Source of the DNA: Zestomonas insulae
GTDB taxonomy: Bacteria; Pseudomonadota; Gammaproteobacteria; Pseudomonadales; Pseudomonadaceae
NCBI RefSeq assembly: GCF_016901015.1
Contig: NZ_JAFEUP010000006.1
Coordinates: forward strand, 124,001 to 188,000
Length of the DNA: 64,000 bases
Direction: 5' to 3'
Part shown: positions 9,034 through 16,072 of the stretch, piece by piece
Layout of the letters: each line of letters starts with the position of its first letter
Numbering within the stretch: position 1 is the first letter of the stretch
Program-made: the position numbers and the translations under genes
The notes under the pieces: model-generated
Databases searched by the model: none
Told to the model about the DNA's origin: nothing
What the model saw: the letters and a program-made list of their open reading frames with translations, nothing else

Positions 9034-10227
9034 ATGCACAGTATTCTCGATCGCGGCGAGCAGGAAATCATCCTGCTGGTCGACGACATGCCCGACAACC
9101 TCGAGCTGCTCAGCGATCTGCTGCTCGACCGTTACCGCGTGCGCGCCGCCAGCAGCGGCGCCAAGGCGCTGAGCATCGCTGCCAGCCAGCCGCAGCCGGA
9201 CCTGATCCTGCTCGACGTGATGATGCCCGAGCTGGACGGCTATGAAGTGTGTCGCCAGCTCAAGGCCAACCCGGTGACCCGCAACATTCCGGTGATCTTC
9301 CTCACCGCGCGCAGCGAGATGGCCGACGAGCAGCACGGCTTCGACCTCGGCGCCGCCGACTACATCACCAAGCCGATCAGCCCGCCGATCCTGCTCGCCC
9401 GGGTGCGCGCGCAGCTGCAGCTGAAGGCCGCCACCGACTACCTGCGCGACAAGAGCGAGTACCTCGAGCTGGAGGTCAAGCGGCGCACCCGCGAGATCCA
9501 GCGTCTGCACGACGCCACCCTGGAGACCATGGCGCAGCTCGCCGACACTCGCGACAACCCGTGCGGCCAGCACCTGCTGCGCATCGAGCTGTACATGCGC
9601 GTGCTGGCGGCGGCGCTGGCCCGCCAGGTGCCGGCGCTGAGCGAGATGTTCAACGAGGAACACATCCGCATGCTCGGCAAGTCGGCGCTGCTCCACGACA
9701 TCGGCAAGCTGACCATTCCCGACCGCATCCTGCTCAACCCGGCGCCGCTCAGCGAGGCCGACCAGGCACTGATGCGCACCCACCCGATTGCCGGGCGCGA
9801 CGCCATCGAACGCGCCGAGCGGCGTCTCGGCGGCGCGGTGAGCTACCTGACCCTGGCCAAGGAAATCGCCTACTGCCACCACGAACGCTGGGACGGCAGC
9901 GGCTATCCGCAGGGCCTGCGTGGCGAGCAGATTCCGCTGTCGGCGCGGCTGATGGCGGTCGCCGACTGCTACGACGAGCTGACCAGCCGGCATCCCTACC
10001 GTCCGCAGTACACCCCGGACGAGGCGGTCGCGCAGATCAGCGCGGCCAGCGGCACGCATTTCGATCCGCAGGTGGTGCTGGCGTTTCTCGAGGTGGCCGA
10101 GCGCTTCGCGGCAATCGCCGGACGCTACGCCGACAACGCCGAGGCGCTGGGCGTCGGTCTCGAGCGCCTGGAGGCCTCGCTGGCGGAGAACATCGAGCTG
10201 AGCGAGCCGCCCGGACTGCGCCCGTGA
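9034..10227 (+). CDS. Response regulator with HD-GYP phosphodiesterase
   Basis: A 397-residue two-domain protein: receiver (about 10-130) with acceptor Asp61 in LILLDVMMPELDG and the switch lysine in ITKPISP, a coiled linker (about 140-165), then HD-GYP (about 175-375). The metal and catalytic motifs are intact: H221-D222 in LLHDIGK and G290-Y291-P292 in HHERWDGSGYP. HD-GYP proteins hydrolyse c-di-GMP, so phosphorylation by the upstream hybrid kinase would be expected to control c-di-GMP level. The start chosen has GGAGG 8 bases before the ATG; the same frame is open further upstream into the kinase gene, but that part does not resemble a receiver. Confidence 0.95.
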   Translation: MHSILDRGEQEIILLVDDMPDNLELLSDLLLDRYRVRAASSGAKALSIAASQPQPDLILLDVMMPELDGYEVCRQLKANPVTRNIPVIFLTARSEMADEQHGFDLGAADYITKPISPPILLARVRAQLQLKAATDYLRDKSEYLELEVKRRTREIQRLHDATLETMAQLADTRDNPCGQHLLRIELYMRVLAAALARQVPALSEMFNEEHIRMLGKSALLHDIGKLTIPDRILLNPAPLSEADQALMRTHPIAGRDAIERAERRLGGAVSYLTLAKEIAYCHHERWDGSGYPQGLRGEQIPLSARLMAVADCYDELTSRHPYRPQYTPDEAVAQISAASGTHFDPQVVLAFLEVAERFAAIAGRYADNAEALGVGLERLEASLAENIELSEPPGLRP

Positions 10228-10316
10228 GCCGCAACCGGCCGACGGTGCTGGGCGCCTCCGAGGGATTGCCGTATAACGTCGCTCAGCCCACTGTCTGCCG
10301 ATGAGGACCACGTAGT

Positions 10317-11207
10317 TTGAAGCCCCCAAAACGTATTGAGCCGTTGATCGAAGACGGCCTGATCGACGAGGTCCTGCGGCCGCTGATGAGTGGTAAGGAA
10401 GCCGCGGTGTATGTGGTGCGCTGCGGCAACGAGCTGCGTTGCGCCAAGGTCTACAAGGAAGCCAACAAGCGCGGCTTCCGCCAGGCCGCCGAGTACCAGG
10501 AAGGCCGCAAGGTGCGCAACAGCCGTCAGGCGCGGGCCATGGCCAAGGGCTCGAAGTACGGGCGCAAGGAGCAGGAAGACGCCTGGCAGAACGCCGAGGT
10601 GACCGCGCTGTTCCGCCTCGCCCAGGCCGGCGTGCGGGTGCCCAAGCCCTACGACTTCCACGACGGCGTACTGCTCATGGAGATGATCGCCGACGAGCAC
10701 GGCGATGCCGCACCGCGCCTCAACGACGTGGTGATGGAGGCCGAGCAGGCCCGCGAATACCACGGTTTCCTGATCCGCCAGATCGTGCGCATGCTCTGCG
10801 CTGGGCTGGTGCACGGCGACCTGTCCGAGTTCAACGTGCTGCTCGATCCGGACGGCCCGGTGATCATCGACCTGCCGCAGGCGGTGGACGCCGCCGGCAA
10901 CAACCATGCGTTCAGCATGCTCGAGCGTGACGTCGGCAACATGGCCGCCTACTTCGGCCGCTTCGCGCCGGAGCTCAAGGCCACCAAGTACGCCAAGGAA
11001 ATGTGGGCGCTGTACGAGGCGGGCACGCTGCACCCGCTCAGCCCGCTGACCGGCGAGTTCGACGAGCCGGAAGAACTGGCCGACGTCGACGGGGTGATCC
11101 GCGAGATCACCGCCGCGCTGCTCGATCAGGAGCGCCGCGAAGCCGCCCGCGCCGAGCTGGAGACGCCGAGCGTCGCCGCCGAACCGCCGCCGCCCTGGCT
11201 GCAGTAA
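10317..11207 (+). CDS. RIO1-family atypical serine kinase
   Basis: A 296-residue RIO-type kinase. The N-terminal nucleotide loop reads MSGKEAAVYVV with the phosphate-binding lysine in CAKVYKE, the catalytic loop is LVHGDLSEFNVL near 165-177, and the metal-binding Asp is in VIIDLPQAV. These match the RIO pattern (HGDLSEYN, IDxPQ). Bacterial RIO kinases are common in Pseudomonas but their targets are not established. The start is TTG: an ATG 14 bases upstream in this frame is followed at once by an in-frame TAG, and GAGGA sits 9 bases before the TTG. The C-terminal about 40 residues are Glu/Ala rich and probably disordered. Confidence 0.92.
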   Translation: MKPPKRIEPLIEDGLIDEVLRPLMSGKEAAVYVVRCGNELRCAKVYKEANKRGFRQAAEYQEGRKVRNSRQARAMAKGSKYGRKEQEDAWQNAEVTALFRLAQAGVRVPKPYDFHDGVLLMEMIADEHGDAAPRLNDVVMEAEQAREYHGFLIRQIVRMLCAGLVHGDLSEFNVLLDPDGPVIIDLPQAVDAAGNNHAFSMLERDVGNMAAYFGRFAPELKATKYAKEMWALYEAGTLHPLSPLTGEFDEPEELADVDGVIREITAALLDQERREAARAELETPSVAAEPPPPWLQ

Positions 11208-11274
11208 CGTTGCGCGCCGCGCCAGCCAATACGTAGGCGCAGCGGCCGCGACGATCTCGAATCAAACCGCGCCA

Positions 11275-11312
11275 CCGCCCCTTAGCCCAGCCATGGCTCG
11301 GGTAAGGGGCGG
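11275..11312. terminator. Bidirectional terminator-like hairpin
   Basis: CCGCCCCTTA at 11275-11284 pairs with TAAGGGGCGG at 11303-11312, and the self-complementary AGCCATGGCT fills the loop. It lies between the stops of the RIO kinase gene and the convergent DUF2218 gene. There is no clear T-run, so termination is inferred from structure and position. Confidence 0.5.
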
Positions 11313-11331
11313 ACTGAGCGTCGTGCGCCGC

Positions 11332-11613
11332 TCAGTGCCATTCCAGCTGCAAGGCTTCCTGCCAGGCGAAACGCTCGAAATGGCTGGCAACCACGTGCTG
11401 CAGTTTCTCCAGATCAGCCCGGTTGGCGCTTTCCACGCGCAGGGTCAGGCCGTCGGCTTCGGCGTTGAGCTGGCAGCGGCCGAAGGCGAAATCGATGTGG
11501 CCCTGCTGCTCGTCGTGCTGCACCTCCAGCTTGTGGGCGAAGTGCTTGCACAGCCGGCCGATGTAGCGGCCCGGCGTGGCGGTGGTGACATGAGTGGAAG
11601 CGATCAAGGTCAT
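11332..11613 (-). CDS. DUF2218 domain protein
   Basis: A 93-residue protein consisting of a single DUF2218 domain: the opening STHVTTATPGRYIGRLCKHF, a middle FAFGRCQLNAEADGLTL and a closing SHFERFAWQEALQLEWH. Members are small cytoplasmic proteins, often encoded near iron or redox genes, and no biochemical role is established to my knowledge. It stands 50 bases downstream of the NAD(P)H-binding protein gene on the same strand and is probably co-transcribed with it. Confidence 0.85.
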   Translation of the reverse strand: MTLIASTHVTTATPGRYIGRLCKHFAHKLEVQHDEQQGHIDFAFGRCQLNAEADGLTLRVESANRADLEKLQHVVASHFERFAWQEALQLEWH

Positions 11614-11663
11614 GCGAACTCCAGAATGTGGGCGGGCGCCCGACGCGGGCGCGCCGCGCTGAA

Positions 11664-12305
11664 TCAGTAGCCGACGGTGAAGCGCCGGCGCAGGTGCCGC
11701 GGTTGTTCCAGTTCGTCGACGATGGCCACGGCCAGGTCGGCGACGCTGATGCGCGCCGGCGCCGCGCCGTCCATCAGCAACTGGTCGGCGCCAAGGCGGA
11801 ACTTGCCGCTGCGCGGGCCCGGTTCGAGCAGCGCCGGCGGCGAGATAAAGGTCCAGTCCAGCTGGGTTTCCTCGCGGATCAGCTGCAGCGCCTGGCGTGC
11901 GCCCTCGGCGCCTTCCTTGTAGGCGGCGGGAAAGTCCGGGGTGTCGAGCAGTTGCAGGCCGGGCGCGACGTACAGGCTGCCGGCGCCGCCGACGATCAGC
12001 AGGCGCCGCACACCGGCGGCCTTGGTGCCGGCGATGATGCCGCGGGTGCCCTCGATGAAGTGCGCGCGGATGTCCGGGTCGCCCCAGCCGGGGTTGAAGG
12101 CGTGCACTACCGCGTCATGCGCGTCCACCGCGGCGGTGATCTGGTGCGCCTGGTAGGCACTGGCGACCTGCGCGGTGAGGGCCGGGTGCTGCGGCAGCTT
12201 GTCCGGGTGACGGACGATGGCGGTGACGGCATGCCCGCGGTTCAGGGCTTCCTGCAGCACCGCGCTGCCGACGAAGCCGGTGGCGCCGATCAAGGCGATC
12301 TTCAT
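11664..12305 (-). CDS. NAD(P)H-binding epimerase-like oxidoreductase
   Basis: A 213-residue atypical short-chain dehydrogenase of the NAD(P)H-binding/NmrA-like group. The dinucleotide site is at the extreme N-terminus (IGATGFVGSAVLQEALNRGH, residues 4-23). A DAVVHAFNPG strand and a VGGAGSLYV strand follow, as in YwnB/AzoB-like proteins. No YxxxK catalytic pair is seen, so it may be a sensor or a flavin/quinone reductase rather than a classic dehydrogenase. It is divergent from a LysR gene, with only 99 bases between, so that regulator is the likely controller. Confidence 0.85.
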   Translation of the reverse strand: MKIALIGATGFVGSAVLQEALNRGHAVTAIVRHPDKLPQHPALTAQVASAYQAHQITAAVDAHDAVVHAFNPGWGDPDIRAHFIEGTRGIIAGTKAAGVRRLLIVGGAGSLYVAPGLQLLDTPDFPAAYKEGAEGARQALQLIREETQLDWTFISPPALLEPGPRSGKFRLGADQLLMDGAAPARISVADLAVAIVDELEQPRHLRRRFTVGY

Positions 12306-12387
12306 GGTCTGTCCTCGTCTGGTTAAGCGTGTTGCCATGATTGCAGGCGGTAAAAGTCGGAAAAATCGGCTAAAACCGCTTTGACAA

Positions 12388-12402
12388 TTAAGCAGGACTT
12401 AA
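12388..12402. promoter_or_regulatory. Candidate LysR operator palindrome
   Basis: TTAAG-CAGGA-CTTAA is a perfect inverted repeat two bases before the LysR start codon and contains the T-N11-A core typical of LysR-type sites. It also sits in the shared divergent promoter region. A TTGACA hexamer overlaps its left side at 12381-12386. Binding by the adjacent LysR protein is inferred. Confidence 0.45.
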
Positions 12403-12404
12403 CA

Positions 12405-13298
12405 ATGGAACAGCTCAAACGCATGGCGGTGTTCGCCACGGTGGTCGAACGCGGCTCGATGGTCGGTGCCGCCGAGGTGCTCGGCATGAGTGCCTCGGCA
12501 GTCAGCCAGCAGATTCGCAAGCTGGAGGAGGGCACCCAGGTCAGCCTGCTGCACCGCACCACGCGCAAGCTGACCCTCACCGAGGCCGGCGCGACCTTCT
12601 ACCGCAGCTGCGCGCAGGTACTGGAGCTGGCCCGCGAGGCCGAGCAGCGCCTGGCCGAGTTGCGCGATGCACCGGTCGGCGAGTTGCGCATCGCCGCGCC
12701 GGTGGGCTTCTCCGGACGGCCGCTCAGCGATGCACTGGCGCCGCTGCTGCGCGCGCACAGCGGCCTGCGCCTGAGCCTGTTCTTCCACGACGAGCAGATC
12801 GACCTGATCGAGCAGCGCATCGACCTGGCGATCCGCGTCGGCAAGCTCGAGGACTCCAGCCTGGTGGCCCGGCATATCGGCGACATGCGCCAGGTGATCT
12901 GCGCGGCGCCGGCCTACCTGGCGCGGCATCCGCCGATCGAGCGGCCGGCCGACCTGCTCGGCCTCGACTGGCTGAGCCTGCACCGTGACGCGGCGCCAGC
13001 GCCGCTGGTGCTGCACGGGCCGCACGGGGCGGTGGAGAAGTTGCGCCTGGAGCACCGGGTGAGCTGCAACAACATCCTCGCCGTGCGCCAGTTCATCCTC
13101 GCCGGGATGGGCGTGGCGCTGCAGCCGGAGCAGGAGATCCGCGAGGAGCTGGCCAGCGGCCGCCTGCTGCCGCTGCTGCCGCACTGGCAGGCACCGTCGT
13201 TCGGCGTCTACCTGGTCACCCCGCGGCGCGACTCGCAACCGGCCAAGGTGCGCTATGCCATCGAGGCGCTGCGCCGCAGCCTGCTGTCCGGCGCCTAG
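12405..13298 (+). CDS. LysR family transcriptional regulator
   Basis: A 297-residue LysR-type regulator: winged helix at about 1-60 (LKRMAVFATVVERGSMVGAA then the recognition segment SASAVSQQIRKLEE) and an effector-binding domain at about 90-290. The sequence pattern, including the SGRPLSDAL and CNNILAVRQFILAG regions, is that of the group of LysR proteins usually paired with small divergent redox genes. The ATG is set by alignment of the helix-turn-helix; a short extension 8 codons upstream overlaps the palindrome and is unlikely. Its stop overlaps the stop of the next, convergent LysR gene through a shared CTAG. Confidence 0.92.
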   Translation: MEQLKRMAVFATVVERGSMVGAAEVLGMSASAVSQQIRKLEEGTQVSLLHRTTRKLTLTEAGATFYRSCAQVLELAREAEQRLAELRDAPVGELRIAAPVGFSGRPLSDALAPLLRAHSGLRLSLFFHDEQIDLIEQRIDLAIRVGKLEDSSLVARHIGDMRQVICAAPAYLARHPPIERPADLLGLDWLSLHRDAAPAPLVLHGPHGAVEKLRLEHRVSCNNILAVRQFILAGMGVALQPEQEIREELASGRLLPLLPHWQAPSFGVYLVTPRRDSQPAKVRYAIEALRRSLLSGA

Positions 13299-14194
13299 CG
13301 CACGTAATCGCCGGCCAGCTGCGTCAGCCAGTCCATGAACACCTGCACGCGCTTGGACAGGTTGCGTCGATGCGGATAGAGCAATGCCACCGGCAGCGGC
13401 GCCGGGCGAAACTGCGGCAGCACCTCGACCAGGCGACCCGCCGCGAGGTGCTGCCAGGCGCCGCTGAGCGGTACCTGGATCAGCCCGAGGCCGTTCAGGC
13501 AGGCCTGGCTGTAGGCGTCGGTGCTGTTCACCGTGAGGCTGCCGGGTATCGCCAGACTGTGGCTGCGCTCGCCGTCGAACCATTCCCAGCCGCTCGGCTT
13601 CATGCCCAGGCTCGGCACGTAATGCACCAGGCGATGCGCGGCGAGGTCGGCGAGGCTGTGTGGCGTGCCATAGGCGGCGAGGTAAGCCGGGCTGGCGCAG
13701 TTGACCTGGCTGAGCTGGCCGAGCGGGCGGGCGATGTGGCTCGAATCGCCCAGCGGGCCGACGCGCACCACGCAATCGAAGCCTTCGCGGACCAGATCGA
13801 CGCGCCGGTCGGTGCAGCTCAGCTCCAGCTCCAGGCGCGGATGCAGGCGCAGGAATTCGGCGAGGCGCGGCAGCACCAGCTCGCGCGCCAGGGCCTGACC
13901 CATGTCGACGCGCAGGCGGCCGCTGAGCTGGCCGGCGTCGCGCTGGAACATCGACTCGACCTCGTCGGCGTCGGCCAGCAGGTCCTTGCAGCGCTCGTAG
14001 AAGGCCAGGCCGTCCTGGGTCATCTGCACCTTGCGCGTGGTGCGGTGCAGCAGACGCGTGCCGAGGTGCGCCTCGAGCTGCTGGACCAGCAGCGACACGC
14101 TGGCTTTCGGCTGGCCGAGGCTTTCCGCGGCGCGGGTGAAGCTGGCCAGTTCGGCGACCCGAACATAGGCCTGCATGGCCTGGAGGCGATCCAT
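13295..14194 (-). CDS. LysR family transcriptional regulator
   Basis: A 299-residue LysR-type regulator with the standard start MDRLQAMQAYVRVAELASFT, the recognition helix PKASVSLLVQQLEAHLG, and an effector domain with DCVVRVGPLGDSSHIARPLG. This is the group that often controls a divergent short-chain dehydrogenase. That is the case here: the SDR gene starts 115 bases away on the other strand, and the gap carries a repeated decamer. The 3' end overlaps the convergent LysR gene by four bases. Confidence 0.92.
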   Translation of the reverse strand: MDRLQAMQAYVRVAELASFTRAAESLGQPKASVSLLVQQLEAHLGTRLLHRTTRKVQMTQDGLAFYERCKDLLADADEVESMFQRDAGQLSGRLRVDMGQALARELVLPRLAEFLRLHPRLELELSCTDRRVDLVREGFDCVVRVGPLGDSSHIARPLGQLSQVNCASPAYLAAYGTPHSLADLAAHRLVHYVPSLGMKPSGWEWFDGERSHSLAIPGSLTVNSTDAYSQACLNGLGLIQVPLSGAWQHLAAGRLVEVLPQFRPAPLPVALLYPHRRNLSKRVQVFMDWLTQLAGDYVR

Positions 14195-14214
14195 GGGCGC
14201 ACCACTGTTATGAG

Positions 14215-14278
14215 AGTCTGGACAGTCTAATCAGGATCGTCTGGTTTATCCGTTTTTCGGCAACCAATAGTCTGGACA
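14215..14278. promoter_or_regulatory. Paired AGTCTGGACA direct repeats in divergent promoter
   Basis: The decamer AGTCTGGACA occurs at 14215-14224 and again at 14269-14278, 54 bases apart (about five helical turns, so on the same DNA face). It lies between the divergent LysR and SDR genes. A related CGTCTGG lies between the copies. Candidate regulator sites; the protein that binds is inferred to be the LysR product. Confidence 0.45.
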
Positions 14279-14308
14279 CGTCTTCCCCACCAGCCTCGGA
14301 GTCTTCCC

Positions 14309-15067
14309 ATGCGCAGCAACATCGTCCTGATCACCGGTGCCAGTCGCGGCCTCGGCAAGAACGCCGCCTTGCACCTGGCGCGCCACGGCCACGACCTGAT
14401 CCTCACCTACCACAGCGGCCAGGCCGAGGCCGAGGCGCTGGTCGGTGAACTGCAGGCGCTCGGTCGCCAGGCGGTGGCCCTGCCGCTCAACGTCGCCGAC
14501 AGCGCCAGCTTCGACGCTTTCGCCGAGGCGGTGCGCGCGGCGCTGAGCGAAACCTGGCAACGCGACAGCTTCGATGCGCTGGTCAACAACGCCGGCATCG
14601 GCGTGCACGCGGCGTTCGCCGAGACCAGCGAGGCGCAGTTCGACCAGTTGGTGAACATCCAGCTCAAGGGCCCGTTCTTCCTCACCCAGACCCTGCTGCC
14701 GCTGCTCGCCGACCACGGCCGCATCCTCAACGTCTCCACCGGCCTGGCGCGCTTCGCCCTGCCGGGCTATGCGGCCTACGCGGCGATGAAGGGCGGCATC
14801 GAGGTGCTGACCCGCTACCTGGCCAAGGAGCTCGGTGGCCGCGGCATCCGCGTCAACGTCATCGCTCCGGGGGCGATCGAGACCGACTTCGGCGGCGGCG
14901 CGGTGCGCGACAACGCGCAGCTCAACGCGGCGATCGCCGGGCAGACCGCGTTGGGCCGGGTCGGCCTGCCGGACGACATCGGCGGGGCGATCGCCATGCT
15001 GCTCGCCGAGGAGAGCGGCTGGATCAACGCGCAGCGCATTGAGGTGTCCGGCGGCATGTTCGTATGA
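14309..15067 (+). CDS. Short-chain dehydrogenase/reductase
   Basis: A 252-residue classical SDR. Cofactor site TGASRGLGKNAALHLA (residues 8-23), structural NNAG (about 94-97), catalytic Ser in LNVSTGLA, catalytic pair YAAMK near 158-162, and the PGAIETDF segment after it. The Gly-rich loop with an Arg after the first Gly suggests NADP preference. It ends with the usual SGGMFV. The substrate is not predictable. The divergent LysR is its likely regulator. Confidence 0.92.
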   Translation: MRSNIVLITGASRGLGKNAALHLARHGHDLILTYHSGQAEAEALVGELQALGRQAVALPLNVADSASFDAFAEAVRAALSETWQRDSFDALVNNAGIGVHAAFAETSEAQFDQLVNIQLKGPFFLTQTLLPLLADHGRILNVSTGLARFALPGYAAYAAMKGGIEVLTRYLAKELGGRGIRVNVIAPGAIETDFGGGAVRDNAQLNAAIAGQTALGRVGLPDDIGGAIAMLLAEESGWINAQRIEVSGGMFV

Positions 15068-15151
15068 GGCGCGGCGACTGTTGCCGCGCAACTGTATCCA
15101 TACGCCGTGCCGGCGAGCTGCTAGCGTAGGGTTTTTCCTCGGAGCCTCGGC

Positions 15152-16072
15152 ATGAGCCCGCTGCACATCGCCCTCGCCCTGCTGGTGACCTTGATCTGGG
15201 GCGTCAACTTCGTGGTGATCAAGGTCGGCCTGCAGGACTTCCCGCCGCTGCTGTTCTGCGCCCTGCGCTTTGCCCTGGCGGCCTTGCCGTTGCTGATCCT
15301 GCGTGGCCCGCTGCCGGCGCCGCTGTGGCGCATCGTGCAGATCGGCCTGTTGCTCGGGGTGATCAAGTTCGGCCTGCTGTTCGTCGGCATGCACCTCGGC
15401 ATGCCGGCCGGGCTGTCGTCGCTGGTGCTGCAGAGCCAGGTGTTCTTCACCCTGCTGATCGCCGCGCTCTTCCTCGGCGAACGACCCAGTGCGCGGGCGC
15501 TGGTAGGGCTGCTGCTGGCGGTCGGCGGGTTGTTGTTGATCGGTTGGCAACGGCCGCTCGGCGGCACCTTGCTGGCCTTCCTGCTGGTGGTGGCGGCGGC
15601 GCTGGCCTGGGCCTTCGCCAATATCGCCACCAAGCGCTCGGGAGCCAGCGACATGCTGCGGCTGATCAGCTGGGTCAGTCTGATTCCGCCACTGCCATTG
15701 CTGGCGCTGTCCTGGTGGTTCGAGGGGCCGCAGGCCATCGGCGCGGCGCTCGAACACCTCAGCTGGCGTGGCGTCGGCGCGCTGCTGTACATCGCCTTCC
15801 TGGCGACGACGGTGGGCTTCGGGATCTGGAGTTTCCTGCTGCGCCGCTATCCGGCCAGTCAGGTGACGCCGTTCGCCCTGGCGGTGCCGATCTCCGGGCT
15901 GCTGGCGGGCTGGTGGCTGCTCGACGAGCAGCTCAGCGCGTTGAGTTGGCTGGCCTGCGTACTGGTGTTCGTCGGCCTGGCGATCACCGTGGTGCCGGCG
16001 TCGCTGTGGCGCCGGCGGCCGGCGCCTGCGGACACCGCCAAGGCTGGCGACATCCGCGAACCGCGCGGTTAG
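15152..16072 (+). CDS. EamA family exporter
   Basis: A 306-residue inner-membrane protein made of two EamA repeats with about ten membrane helices (LALLVTLIWGVNFVVIKVG at the start of repeat one; AAALAWAFANIATKR at the start of repeat two). The family includes the E. coli O-acetylserine/cysteine exporter EamA, to which the opening is similar, but substrates vary widely. It follows the SDR gene by 84 bases and may share its transcript. Its stop overlaps the stop of the convergent TonB receptor gene by four bases. Confidence 0.9.
   Translation: MSPLHIALALLVTLIWGVNFVVIKVGLQDFPPLLFCALRFALAALPLLILRGPLPAPLWRIVQIGLLLGVIKFGLLFVGMHLGMPAGLSSLVLQSQVFFTLLIAALFLGERPSARALVGLLLAVGGLLLIGWQRPLGGTLLAFLLVVAAALAWAFANIATKRSGASDMLRLISWVSLIPPLPLLALSWWFEGPQAIGAALEHLSWRGVGALLYIAFLATTVGFGIWSFLLRRYPASQVTPFALAVPISGLLAGWWLLDEQLSALSWLACVLVFVGLAITVVPASLWRRRPAPADTAKAGDIREPRG

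Noticed and set aside
12381..12386. TTGACA as a -35 element for the LysR gene
   Set aside because: A normal spacer would place the -10 on the start codon; no suitable -10 is seen, so the hexamer is only mentioned with the palindrome.
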